A DNA stretch of 64,000 bases from Paracamarosporium sp. OC-R06-R3 (taxonomy: Eukaryota; Ascomycota; Dothideomycetes; Pleosporales; Didymosphaeriaceae), in assembly GCA_019828545.1 (NCBI GenBank), contig JACVRA010000395.1, positions 1-64,000 of the forward strand. Reading direction: 5' to 3'. The notes below the pieces were generated by a model. It had not been told where the DNA came from. It made no database searches and was given only the letters and a program-made list of their open reading frames with translations. Within the stretch, counting starts at the first letter, position 1; each line of letters starts with the position of its first letter. Of the stretch, positions 32,101 to 42,262 are shown in pieces. Position numbers and translations under genes: made by a program.

Positions 32101-33679
32101 TTATCAAGAGTAATAGCAACGGAACCTCCTACGTCATGAGCTTGAACGCTGTGAACAGGAATACAGCCGGCTACGTTGATTACGAGAAAATGCAAGGGAT
32201 TGAGGGCGTTGCGGTCGCTAACGTCGTGAGCAATGCCGACAAGGTTAACCAGGGCGAGAAGAAGAAGAAGCAGACAAGAATCACGCACAACGATGGTGCG
32301 GATTGGCAACCGTTAACTCCCCCTAAAGCTGATTCCGACGACAAGGAATACGAATGCAATGGTAAGGGTCTGGAGAAATGCGCGTTGCATCTACATGGAT
32401 ACACGGAACGGGCTGATGCTCGGGAGTCATACTCTTCTCCTACCGCTGTTGGTCTCATGATGGGCGTCGGAAATGTGGGAGAGCAGCTCACAACGATCGG
32501 CGAAGCAAACACTTTCATGACGACAGATGCCGGCGTTACTTGGAAGGAAGTAAAGAAAGGCAACTATGCTTGGGAATTTGGCGACCAAGGCTCTGTCATT
32601 GTCATTGTTCGCAGGAACGAAGACACAAACTATCTATACTACTCCTTGGATAATGGGGAGACTCCGTTCCGAGAGCACAAATTCGCCGACAACAAGCACA
32701 GGATCGATGCTATTACGACAGTACCGAGCGACACTTCGCTGAATTTTCTACTTTGGGGTAGAGATGGCAGGAAGCTGGTTACGATCAATGTGGACTTCAA
32801 GGGACTATTCTCGAAGAAGTGCGAACTACACGAGGATGACCCTACCCGAGGTGACTATGAGTTGTGGACCCCACAGCATCCTATGCAACAAGACGACAAC
32901 AAATGCCTTTTTGGACACGAAGCGCAATACCATCGAAAGAAGAGCGGCGTCGACTGCTACAACGGTGAGCGCATCGACCACCTGCACAACATCGCGCGGA
33001 ACTGCTCCTGCACTCGGCGCGATTTTGAGTGGTAAGTCTACACTCAATTTGACTCTCTTCCCGCAATACTGATGTCAGCAGTGACTACAATTTCGAACGC
33101 ATGCCTGGTGGTGAATGCAAGAAAATCGAGGGCCTCGAACTACCAGACCCAAAAGCTGTTTGTGAAAAGGGAGCAACAGAGTACTGGGACATCACAGGGT
33201 ACCGCAAGATACCCATTTCTACCTGTGAAGGCGGTAACGAGTTCGACCACACCAGCCAGTCGCACCCATGTGCTGGCCACGAAGAGGAGTACGAACGCAA
33301 ACACGGCGTATCTGGCTTTGTCGTATTCCTCGCAGTTGTCTTGCCTTTCATGGCCGCCGGTGGCATTGGATATTACGTTTGGCGCAACTGGGACGGCAAA
33401 TTCGGACGGATCAGGCTGGGCGAGAGTGGGGGTGGGTTTGATAGCAATAGTGCTTGGGTGCAGTGGCCCATTGCAGCCATCTCTGGTCTGGTGGCCGTCG
33501 TGGCCGCGGTGCCGTTGCTTGTGGGCGCTGCTTGGAGAGCGGTGTCGAGCAGATTTGGTGGATACGGTGGACGCACGTACACCAGCCGCAGTTCTTTTGC
33601 CAGGGGTAGAGGCGATTATGCCGTCGTGGACCCAGATGAAGGGGAGCTGTTGGGGGAGGATAGCGACGAGGACGTGTAA
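29168..33679 (+). CDS. VPS10: Vacuolar protein sorting receptor Vps10 (sortilin family)
   Basis: Three exons (29168-29617, 29667-33031, 33082-33679; introns 49 and 50 nt) give 1470 residues, close to the fungal norm. There is a signal peptide (about 1-20), then two tandem Vps10 beta-propeller domains with Asp-box motifs (SADAGKTW, SFDDGRTF, SDDAGLTW; SHDHGKQW, TTDAGVTW). Each is followed by a Cys-rich 10CC module (for example CDCESTE-like and CNCSCTRRDFECDYNF-like positions). A membrane span lies near residue 1350 (GFVVFLAVVLPFMAAGGIGYYV), with a second hydrophobic stretch (WPIAAISGLVAVVAAVPLLV) 55 residues on. The cytosolic tail is acidic (GELLGEDSDEDV). It cycles between late Golgi and endosome, carrying carboxypeptidase Y and other soluble vacuolar hydrolases. 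The second intron restores the Cys of the 10CC module. Confidence 0.95.
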
Positions 33680-35083
33680 GCTATCGGCTTGTGTAAGATT
33701 TGGGGCAAGGACGACATAGACAGCATGGGGGAGTTTTTTTTTTTCGTTCTCTCTTTCTCTGTTGCATGAACCGGTGGCGAGTATTTAGTTGGATGTGTAA
33801 ATTGCGAGGAGGAAGCCTGTACATTGTTCTGTATGAATCCCGTTGTGGTGTGACATCTCGTTGTACATACGACTGTGCGATGAGATGGCGCAACAACGCA
33901 ACCTGGTATAAATTGAAGACTACATGACAGCACGCCCTGCATGTGTCTCTGGCGACTGCGATCAATCTGCCGGCTCTCCTCTCTACGATGCGTCAAACTG
34001 GAGAGCCGTCCTCGCCCACGGTTCTTCCCCTTTCTACCTCAACGTCGATCCATCCACACTACCCGAACAAAATCCACGTGGATTTTCGCACCGCATGTCC
34101 CCCCTCAACAGCACGCCCAAACGCTTGCATCCCCTGCCGACTGCCGACCTGTCATGTCATGCAAGGGTGGACCGAAGGTCAAACGTTCCAGAACCCGCGG
34201 ACGTGGCCGCCGACTAGCGAAGCTCGCGTGCGCCTGCTTGACAGCTAGCGTCGGTGCGAATGTGGGGACCGAGCCGCGTAGAGCTCCGTACCTACGTGCC
34301 TAGCTCCAGGCACGCAAATCTTGGATCTCTGCGGCCGGAGCCATGGGCGCTTGGCGCATGCAGGAACAGAGAGGGAGGGAAGGTTTGGCCTGGCGCTTAC
34401 GCAAGCGACGACGCGAAGGCGAGCTTGATGCTCTAGTATGACGACGGCTGCGAAATGCCTACGCCTACGACGACAGCGACGACGACGAAGCACTACGTAA
34501 GATCGGCAACTAGGTTTAGCGGACACTCCGGCAGATTGTTGGTCCTCGAGGCTTGCGCGGTGCAGCTTGTTGGGCAAAAACAGCGGGCACGAAAACAGTC
34601 TTGCATGTTGACAATGTCGTGCAATGTCTCTAGATTCGCAATTCGCATCTACTCTGCATTATGGTCCCCCCCACCGTGACGTCGGCCACTCATGCGCTAG
34701 CTTCCCGGTCCAAAACCTCCTCTTATGCACATCAATGCAACTAGAAAAGTATCCACACAGAAAATTAATCTTCCCCTGCGTCTTGCCGTCCCCAACAGTT
34801 CAAAGTACAGATTCCAGACCGGCGAAAGAGAGAACAGACAAGGCAGATGCCAGAAATGCGCTATTAGGCGTAGTATATTCCATCTTCCAAGGTAAGCAAG
34901 AGAGATGGTAATGCAGGACAAAAAATAGATAAATGAGAAACCACAAGTGGTTGTGCATGTACAATGCGTCTAAACTTTTCCTTCGTGCCAACGTGGACGC
35001 GCTGCATGCAACATATGCGGGGCGGGGTATTAATCCAACTCGTCGCACGAAACGTGTCTGCCAGTGCCGATCGTAATCTTTGT
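33680..35083. other. Intergenic between convergent VPS10 and the subtilase gene
   Basis: A 13-base T run (about 33737-33749) lies soon after the Vps10 stop. Much of 33940-34500 is open in several frames because of GC-rich composition, including a run of GACGAC triplets near 34460-34490. No product is recognisable. Nothing else is seen. Confidence 0.4.
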
Positions 35084-36493
35084 CTAGAAACGGAGCGGTG
35101 AGTCGTCCGACGTGACGACCCAGTGAGTCTTGAGGTCGTTGTCAACGAGCTTCTTGGCCCACGAGGCCGGGCTGCCGGTCACGGAGCGCTTCTGCACGGC
35201 GCCGTTGACACCATTGCTGAGGAGCAGGTTGGCACTGCCACCAAGGGAGCCAGTGATGGCGTCCTGGCGAGCAAGCTTGAGGAGCTCGGCCTTGAGCGCC
35301 TTGGGGTTTTGGCCGAAGCTGGCCGGGTCCTTCGCCATGAGGTAAGCCATGACACCCGAGTTCTGGGGCGTGGCCATGGATGTGCCGGAGAGGAAGTTGA
35401 TGACGTTGTCGCCGGTGCTCCAGGCGCTGAGAATCTGCTCGCCGGGGGCGTAGATGTCGACGCACTGGCCAATGTTGGAGAAGGAAGAGACTTCGTTGTC
35501 GATGTTAACGGAGCCGACGGTGACAACGTCCGAGTTGGAACCACCCAAGTGAGCAGGCGTGGTGCCGCAAGCATCAGCACCATCATTACCGGCAGCAACG
35601 GAGACGTGGATGCCGGCATCGATGGCAGACAGGATGGCTTGGTCTACGGAGTTGGCGGTACCCTGGAGACCCCAGGACATGCTCATGATGGAGCCGACGA
35701 AACCAGACTGGCTCTTGCGCTTCTCGTGGTTGTTGAGAACCCAGTCCATGCCAGCAATGGTGTTGGACGAAGAGCCCGAGCCATCATCGCCGAGGACCTT
35801 GACAGCGATGATGTTTGCGTTCTGGGCAACACCGAACTTTGCTCCGGCAGCAGAACCAGCAACGTGAGTGCCGTGGCCGTCACCGTCAGCAGCAGTAGAA
35901 GTGAAGGAGAAGCCTTCAGTGGCGCGTCCTCCAAAGACAGCGTGGGAGACGCGGACACCCGTGTCGACGACGTAAATGTCGACACCAGCACCGAGGCTGG
36001 TGTCGTCAAACGAGTAGGTGAAGTCCTGGCCAGTTGGGTCACCAGAGGCACCGGCATCGTTGGAGATGCGCTGAAGGCCCCAGGGTGCGCCCGATTTCGT
36101 TTGGGTAGCGAATGACTTGATCTCGGCCGTCTCATCCACCATCTTGACTTCGGCAAGGTCGTCGAGGAAGCTGATGCACTCGGGCGTGGCGTGCATGACG
36201 ATGGCACTCCACTGGGAGTTGTCCATGACGTTGAAGACACCATCGTCGTCGGCTTGCCTTCCAATCTTCTGCAGCAGCGATTTTGCTTCGGGAATCTCGT
36301 CCTTGTCGAGCATGACGATGACCTCTTTCGAGTTGTTGGGGTCATGGGCGCAAGTAGAGTTCTTGGACAGGCCAATCAGACCATCAACGGTCTCCTCGGG
36401 GGTGGCCAGGGCCTCGACGTCCTGGGGAGCGGGAGCAGCAATGGCATTTGCGCAAGAGGCCGCAAGGGCGGCAACAGCAAAGGAAGTCCTCAT
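35084..36493 (-). CDS. Subtilisin-like serine protease, proteinase K type (S8)
   Basis: Single exon, 469 residues. A signal peptide (about 1-20, ending ANAIAA) is followed by an I9-type propeptide (about 55-130: EVIVMLDKDEI ... WSAIVMHA) and the mature domain from about residue 137 (APWGLQRIS). The catalytic triad is visible: D177 in YVVDTGV, H210 in GHGTHVAG, S372 in GTSMATP, with oxyanion N303 in AAGND. Members are secreted or vacuolar proteases with broad specificity and autocatalytic propeptide removal. A C-terminal extension of ~60 residues after the catalytic core lacks a GPI signal. The 5' leader holds a (TC)n tract 17 nt before the ATG. Vacuolar versus secreted location cannot be told from sequence; fungal vacuolar subtilases are known cargo of the sorting pathway that includes Vps10. 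Confidence 0.95.
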   Translation of the reverse strand: MRTSFAVAALAASCANAIAAPAPQDVEALATPEETVDGLIGLSKNSTCAHDPNNSKEVIVMLDKDEIPEAKSLLQKIGRQADDDGVFNVMDNSQWSAIVMHATPECISFLDDLAEVKMVDETAEIKSFATQTKSGAPWGLQRISNDAGASGDPTGQDFTYSFDDTSLGAGVDIYVVDTGVRVSHAVFGGRATEGFSFTSTAADGDGHGTHVAGSAAGAKFGVAQNANIIAVKVLGDDGSGSSSNTIAGMDWVLNNHEKRKSQSGFVGSIMSMSWGLQGTANSVDQAILSAIDAGIHVSVAAGNDGADACGTTPAHLGGSNSDVVTVGSVNIDNEVSSFSNIGQCVDIYAPGEQILSAWSTGDNVINFLSGTSMATPQNSGVMAYLMAKDPASFGQNPKALKAELLKLARQDAITGSLGGSANLLLSNGVNGAVQKRSVTGSPASWAKKLVDNDLKTHWVVTSDDSPLRF

Positions 36494-36509
36494 GTTGGAT
36501 TAAGGAAAA

Positions 36510-36530
36510 GAGAGAGAGAGAGAGAGAGAC
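36510..36530. repeat. (GA)10 dinucleotide tract in the subtilase 5' leader
   Basis: AG/GA repeats begin 17 nt upstream of the subtilase ATG, so the transcript would read (UC)n in its leader. Pyrimidine tracts before the start are common in fungal genes, but a pure dinucleotide run is length-variable. Confidence 0.7.
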
Positions 36531-37353
36531 GGGATCCGCAGGATAGGTATGGCGAAAGTATAGATGTGAAAGGAACGTGTGGCTGTATAGAACAAAAAAG
36601 GCGACTAGCGCTGCAACAAGTTAATGTTTGGCCCACGGAACCCTCTGAGGCAGCAAGGTGGGAGGGAGTATGGGGAAGCTTTAAGGAAGGAGGGAAGGAA
36701 GGGACGAGGAGGATGGACAAAGAGAAACAATGTGAGACAATGAATGGACGCGTACAAGACGCGGTGAATGGTGGTGACAAAGGAAGGCATAGCGGGTGCA
36801 GGGTGCCTGAGGACGGAGGGTTGTGAGACTACCAAGACTTACAATCGACTTCAAGGTGCGGCGGAACTGAGGCAGAAGGGCTGTCGGCCAAGACGTGCCA
36901 GCACGCAAACGGGACTAAGGATGCGGCCCGGGGGGGTTGAAGGGGAAGTAGAGAGGGTGGGTGAAAAGAAGGACAACGAACTGGAGTCGTCGGGGGCGAG
37001 GCAGGCACTCTAAAAGAAGGTGAATGAAGGTGGTAACGAAGGAAGGCGGTAGGAAAGAGAGAGATTTGGGCCGTTGCTCTGGGGAAGGAGCATGGGGCGC
37101 AAAGGGCACGAGTGGCTCATGTAGTGGTCCGACTGGGAAAGGCCGATGGGCCCAGCGAGCCCCAAGCTCAGCGAAGCGTCGCGTGCATTTGAAACGGCTT
37201 GGCTACCGGCCGCCTCCCGCAGCGCGCCATGCCGCTTTGAAGGCCTGGTCCGCCGCCCAGAGGAGCCGCCTGCTTCACCTGACGGCGACGGCGGCAGCGG
37301 CAGCAGGCGCCGTCGGGACAGAGAGCTGTGGCGGGCGACGCGTCGCCGTGCGT

Positions 37354-37368
37354 GGGTGGGTGGGTGGG
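37354..37368 (+). repeat. Perfect G-quadruplex motif (GGGT)3GGG
   Basis: Four GGG runs (37354, 37358, 37362, 37366) separated by single T residues. One-nucleotide loops are known to give very stable parallel quadruplexes. It lies about 860 bp upstream of the subtilase start. Confidence 0.7.
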
Positions 37369-37559
37369 TGGTTGCGTGGGACAGCCTAGAGGATGGTTTT
37401 TCTGGCGGTTGCAGGTGCGGTGGTTAGCGACGACAGGCTAGCAAGAGCCGCACTGTCCGGGGGGCGTGTGGCCGCCATTGGCCGCCGCCCTTCTGAAACT
37501 CGCGGCTGCGACGCGCTTACCGGGCGCCACGACCACGCACGCTCCAGGGGCTCCCCAAG

Positions 37560-37601
37560 CCAGCACCCAGCACCCAGCTCCCAGCACCCAGCTCCCAGCA
37601 C
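37560..37601 (+). repeat. Heptanucleotide tandem repeat, six units of CCAGCWC
   Basis: Six consecutive 7-nt units run from 37560 to 37601, alternating CCAGCAC and CCAGCTC. Non-coding context. The unit length would shift any frame, which argues against coding use. Confidence 0.75.
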
Positions 37602-38530
37602 CCACGGCCGCTTTCTGCCTGTCAACCGTCGCCGCGAAACGCACACCTGTCTGCCGCCACTCACCGTCCCAGCGTCGCCGTTTCGGACTCTGATGAAGGG
37701 GCCCTCGCGAAATGATGCCTGCACCCAAACGCCCCGCCGCGGACTTTCACGTACCACCTCCGAACACTGCCCAAATAGGAATATCCCACCAGCCACAACG
37801 CCCGTCGCTCGTGCTGCGGACATTTTCTGCCACGGACGACACGCTGACGGTATATTAGACAGCAATGCACCGCTGTGCATTCAAAATGACCCCGTTCCTC
37901 GTCTGATGCCATCACTCTGCGGCTCTCTTCGACGTTGAATGCTGCTGCGCTGCTCACGAGGTACAGTGTGCAGCGCCGCGTACCATGCGCACGGCTACGA
38001 CGGCAAACATCTGCTCAATGCATGAGGCATGAGAAACACTCCCCCCAAACCGCAGCCTGTCACTGCCTCGTCCGTCAAACACGGCTGCCCAACTGAGCTG
38101 CGGCATAATGCAAACACATTCGTGTAAACACTCCCTTCTCCGCTGCGCCACGCCTCGTCCGCCGCCAGCATTGCTCTGCAAACGAGGCGCAATCAACGCC
38201 CGTATGCGCATGAACAGCACAGTCCATTCTGTTGGCTTGACGTTTCGTCCTGGCCGTCATTTGCCGTCCTGGCCAATAGCACCTCCCACCCCATGCTGAA
38301 ACGCAACGAAACGCCCCTCATCAAAGGCGCCGCCACCCTGTCCAATCGCTCGGTTGCACTTGGCACCAGTCCACAACACAACGCACATCTTCATTACTCG
38401 TAATCAATCAATACCAACGATTGCACGCTATCCACCTACTCGCCGTCTACTCCGGCACATAAAGGATTGAATCAACGACACATTGTGCACCCGTTTCATC
38501 CATCTTGGCAAACAAAGACTTCAGTCCCAA

Positions 38531-41500
38531 TCAATCTCCCTCACTTCCTTTCACCCTGAACCCCACGCCCGGTAGACTACTCCTCAGCAACAAGCTACTG
38601 CACACTACACTCACGCTGCTCAACGCCATGGCCAAACTCGCCCACACAGGGTCCAACCTCACATGCTTGACCCCCGTGTCCCCCATACCCATACCCCCCT
38701 CCATGCCAACCCCGTTGTGATGCATGTCCATCTGCTTCGCCCCCGTCGTGATTGGGTAGAGCACCCCAGCGGCGATCGGCATGGCAATCACGTTGTAGAC
38801 CAGTGCCCATCCAAAGTTGAAGTAGACGCGCCTGAACACCACCCGCGAGAGGTCCAGGAGCGTGAGTAGCGAATTGAGGTGCGAATTGATCAGGATAAAT
38901 GACGATGAAGAGAGCGCAATGTCGGAGCCGGACCCAATGGCAATGGAAAGGTCGGCCGTCGAGAGCGCCGGCGCGTCATTGATGCCGTCGCCTACCATGG
39001 CCACCGTGGCGCGTTTGGGCTTTGAGTTGCTGAGGAACGACAGACGGGACAGGGCAGACCTGTCAGTCTTGCTGAGCGTCTTCTGGAGGTAGGTAATCTT
39101 CTCTGCCTTCTGGTCTGGCAGGACGCCTGCAATGATGTTGGAGGCTGGGATCCCGACCTGCAAACCAACGGCATTGGCCGTCGTTTGATTGTCGCCGGAC
39201 AGCATCCAGACATCAATGCCTCGCTTTTTCAGCTGGCTTATAACGTTGGTAGCCTCTGGTCGCAGCGGGTCGGCAATGGCAAAAGCGCAAGCGAGCTCCC
39301 AGTGTTCCTCTGCGCGTGTAGAATCACCCTGTGCTGTCCCAGAAAGTAATGCAACCAATGCAACAGATTCTCCACGTGCTTTCCAGCTCTGTAGAATTGC
39401 CGCTTGGGCATCAGGAATCGATACCGAGTGGTCGCTCATGAATGCCTCGTTACCGGCGATAACTGTCAAGTTTCGATCGTCCAGCTTAAAGGTTCCTCTA
39501 AGTCCCTTACCAGGTACCTCATCCACAGTGATCGTTTCAAAAGTTCTAGCAGATCTGGTCTTGCAAAAGCTCACCAAGGCTTTTGCGATAGGGTGGTTGC
39601 TGTTTTCTTCTAGAGCTTTGACAAGACCAAGCACAACGGTGGCATCTTCGCTGCAGTCCACCTCGAGGCTGTGGTCGGTCACAGCGGGGTCGCCACCTTC
39701 AGTCAACGTTCCTGTCTTGTCGAACACAATGCAGTCGAGTGTGCTCGCCTCCTGGAATGCCTCTCCACCCCCCTTTACTAGGATTCCATGCTGCGCAGCA
39801 AGACCCCCGCCAACGAACAGTGCAGTTGGTGCCGCTAGGCCAATGCCACAGGGGCATGCGATAACGAAGACAGCAATGGCGAAGCGCAGAGACCAGAGCG
39901 CCCAGCCGCCGGACCCTTCGTTCATCCAGTCTCTGGGTACACCTCCACTGGTGCCGAGAATAAGCCAGATGAGCCAAGTAGACACGGCAACAACCACGAC
40001 AAATGGGACGAAGTGGCTTGTTATGGTATCCGCAACCCGTTCTACCGGTGCTCTATGGGTTTGGCCTTCGCGAACGGCATTGATGATCTGATCGAGCATC
40101 GACGTGCCGGCGATTGTGGTAATCTTGATCTTCACAGGGGAACCCTTGTTGACAGTGCCAGAATAGACAGTATCGCCCGACTCTTTCTTAACAGGTCGCG
40201 ACTCTCCCGTGAGACTGGATTCGTCGAAAATGGTGGTGCCCTCCAATATCGTGCCGTCAAAAGGTGGTGAGGTGCCATGATGTACGCGGACTATGTCACC
40301 GACTTCAAGAAGATCCGTCGCAACTTTCACGTCTCCCTTCTCGGAATCCACCAAAACAGCTTCTTCCGGTCGGAGCTTGCCCAAGGAGGTGACAGCATCA
40401 CCAGTTTTCGCCTTGCTGTATGCTTCTAGGAACCGTCCAACAAGGATGAACATCGTCAAGAAGACCACGGCATCGAAGTACGAGTCGTTCATCGACCCTG
40501 AAGACTTTTTCGATGCAGCTAGGGCTAACTCGACTACCGATGCAAAGTACGCAATGCTTGTACCCAACGACATGAGCATGTTCATGCTTCCGAATCGAAT
40601 GAATCGATGGAGGAAAGGAGTGCGGCTCCCCGGTCGCCACATGGCTTTCACCTCTTTGATCGCTCGGCGGTGAAACGTGTCGGCGGCGAGGAAATACACG
40701 GGCGTTGCTAAGATGAAGAGAGCCCAGCTGAGCCGGGTAGCGTTGCCAGCCCACATCGGTTGCATAACGTAGCGACGGATTGGATTGGTATTTTTCACGA
40801 GACTCATGAAAACAACTCCGAGGATGAACGTGGGTATTGCAATGATTACGGAGAGTAGCAAACGAAATAGCACCCGTCTGCGTTCCTGTGCGTGCATTTC
40901 TCGTGCGCGATCTTCGATAGTCGGTGGGTGATAAATAGTGGGTTTGAAGTTCGAGTTTACGCTTTCGATCGACGTGAAGATATCGCGAATGGTAAAGGCC
41001 GGCGGATCGGGCGTATACTTGAGGTTCAGTACGGGTGATTTTTCCGAGAAGGTATATTCTTCGAACTCCACGCCATGCTGCTCCCCGTATCTCTCACGAA
41101 GCGTCCTGACAATGTCAAGCGGACAGTGGTGGCAAAACATGCCGTCAATGCGAACACCCACTATTCTGTCGCTAGTCTCCAGGTTCGAAGTATTTTCAGG
41201 TTTGATGTTGTCGAGCGTGGCCTCGTAGCCTGCGTCTTCAATCGTCTCCGTAATCTGCGCCAGATGGTCTTTTCCGGCAAATACGATGGTGGCACTGTTT
41301 GCGACCAGATTTACGTCTACCTTTTGAATCCAGTCATGCGTCTCCAGGGCTCGCGACACGTTTCCAACGCAGGAACTACAAGTCATACCACCAATAGCAT
41401 ATGTGGCTCTCCAAGTATCGAGATGCTCGATGTTCTCCACATTGGCATCGAATCCTGTATCTTCGATACATTCCACAATCTCTCGGAGTCTTTCTTTCCC

Positions 41501-42262
41501 GTCAAAGACTACCGTGCCGCTGTTGGTCAGGAGATTGACATTGACCGATTGCACGAACGAGAGCTCTTGAACAGAATGGGTGATACTGCTGACGCAAGAG
41601 CTGCACGTCATACCCGATATCGCTATTGTTGCTCTGCAGGTCGAAGGAACCGATGGAGTACCAACAACTACGCTTTCAAGGACTGGAGACCTTGTTCCGT
41701 CGAAGTTGCGTGCCGGGCTAAACTCTTGTGTCGATATAATTGGGTGCGGTTTGCTGGACCACGCCTCCTCATCATTGTTGATACTCAACTGCACTCCTCC
41801 TGCTTCCGCTTTGCATTGTTTACACTGCTCCGCATGTTTCTCCCGCTTGTGCATGGTTTCTCTTGAATCGTCCGGAGCCCCTTTCTGAAACCACTTGGCC
41901 ACTGCGTGTTCCAAACTAGATTCCCACTCTTTGCTGCGATCGTCGAAACGGTAGACCTCGACAGGAGCAAATACGGTCTTGTTGTCCTGAAAGATGCTGT
42001 GTATTTCGAACCCGGCGGCTTCTAGCGTAACGGCGATATCCCGGGCAGCAAGGGTTGTTGTGTGGCGCAGGACAACGGAATGAGAAACAATTGAGTAAGA
42101 AATGAAGTCGGGCGCGGGTGCGAACCCTTTCAAGGAATTCTGGATGACCTCTATACATGACGGGCAGTGCAGGTTGGTTATGAAGAGTGTTGTCGTTACC
42201 AGATCTTGCCCAGACTGTTGCCGTTGTTTGCCAGGGTTTGTGCTTGGATATGCGGAAGACAT
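38531..42262 (-). CDS. P1B-type copper-transporting ATPase
   Basis: Single exon, 1243 residues. Metal-binding CxxC motifs occur at the N-terminus: LHCPSC (C33/C36), EQCKQC (about 145), GMTCSSC twice (about 222 and 293) and GMFCHHC (about 375). Eight TM helices follow, with CPC in TM6 (about 802), the phosphorylation loop DKTGTLT (about 846), SGDN and GDGINDAP (about 1089). TM7 carries WALVYN...P and TM8 P-x6-MA-x-SS, the P1B-1 (Cu+) pattern. The TM7-TM8 loop is rich in Met and His (QMDMHHNG, MEGGMGMG). The enzyme moves copper out of the cytosol at ATP cost, either into the Golgi for cuproenzymes (Ccc2-like) or across the plasma membrane for resistance (CrpA-like). Sequence alone does not decide. 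The start fits directly before the first HMA domain. Confidence 0.93.
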   Translation of the reverse strand: MSSAYPSTNPGKQRQQSGQDLVTTTLFITNLHCPSCIEVIQNSLKGFAPAPDFISYSIVSHSVVLRHTTTLAARDIAVTLEAAGFEIHSIFQDNKTVFAPVEVYRFDDRSKEWESSLEHAVAKWFQKGAPDDSRETMHKREKHAEQCKQCKAEAGGVQLSINNDEEAWSSKPHPIISTQEFSPARNFDGTRSPVLESVVVGTPSVPSTCRATIAISGMTCSSCVSSITHSVQELSFVQSVNVNLLTNSGTVVFDGKERLREIVECIEDTGFDANVENIEHLDTWRATYAIGGMTCSSCVGNVSRALETHDWIQKVDVNLVANSATIVFAGKDHLAQITETIEDAGYEATLDNIKPENTSNLETSDRIVGVRIDGMFCHHCPLDIVRTLRERYGEQHGVEFEEYTFSEKSPVLNLKYTPDPPAFTIRDIFTSIESVNSNFKPTIYHPPTIEDRAREMHAQERRRVLFRLLLSVIIAIPTFILGVVFMSLVKNTNPIRRYVMQPMWAGNATRLSWALFILATPVYFLAADTFHRRAIKEVKAMWRPGSRTPFLHRFIRFGSMNMLMSLGTSIAYFASVVELALAASKKSSGSMNDSYFDAVVFLTMFILVGRFLEAYSKAKTGDAVTSLGKLRPEEAVLVDSEKGDVKVATDLLEVGDIVRVHHGTSPPFDGTILEGTTIFDESSLTGESRPVKKESGDTVYSGTVNKGSPVKIKITTIAGTSMLDQIINAVREGQTHRAPVERVADTITSHFVPFVVVVAVSTWLIWLILGTSGGVPRDWMNEGSGGWALWSLRFAIAVFVIACPCGIGLAAPTALFVGGGLAAQHGILVKGGGEAFQEASTLDCIVFDKTGTLTEGGDPAVTDHSLEVDCSEDATVVLGLVKALEENSNHPIAKALVSFCKTRSARTFETITVDEVPGKGLRGTFKLDDRNLTVIAGNEAFMSDHSVSIPDAQAAILQSWKARGESVALVALLSGTAQGDSTRAEEHWELACAFAIADPLRPEATNVISQLKKRGIDVWMLSGDNQTTANAVGLQVGIPASNIIAGVLPDQKAEKITYLQKTLSKTDRSALSRLSFLSNSKPKRATVAMVGDGINDAPALSTADLSIAIGSGSDIALSSSSFILINSHLNSLLTLLDLSRVVFRRVYFNFGWALVYNVIAMPIAAGVLYPITTGAKQMDMHHNGVGMEGGMGMGDTGVKHVRLDPVWASLAMALSSVSVVCSSLLLRSSLPGVGFRVKGSEGD

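Larger units (their letters stand above)
36494..38530. other. 2-kb GC-rich intergenic region with simple repeats
   Basis: Upstream of the subtilase gene and downstream of the copper ATPase stop. It holds the GA tract, G-quadruplex and heptamer repeats listed separately, plus GGAAGG/GAAGGA purine runs (36660-37080). Open frames of up to 211 codons on both strands reflect composition; none has a recognisable product. Confidence 0.45.

Noticed and set aside
35123..36115. 330-codon open frame opposite the subtilase gene
   Set aside because: It is antisense to a gene with a complete catalytic triad and strong codon bias; such bias keeps the complementary frame open. No domain is visible.
37386..37957. 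Several frames of 75-181 codons between subtilase and copper ATPase
   Set aside because: They run through the heptamer repeat in different frames, and none shows domain, signal peptide or consistent codon use.
39189..40091. 300-codon open frame opposite the copper ATPase
   Set aside because: A shadow of the P-type ATPase catalytic region, with no protein features of its own.
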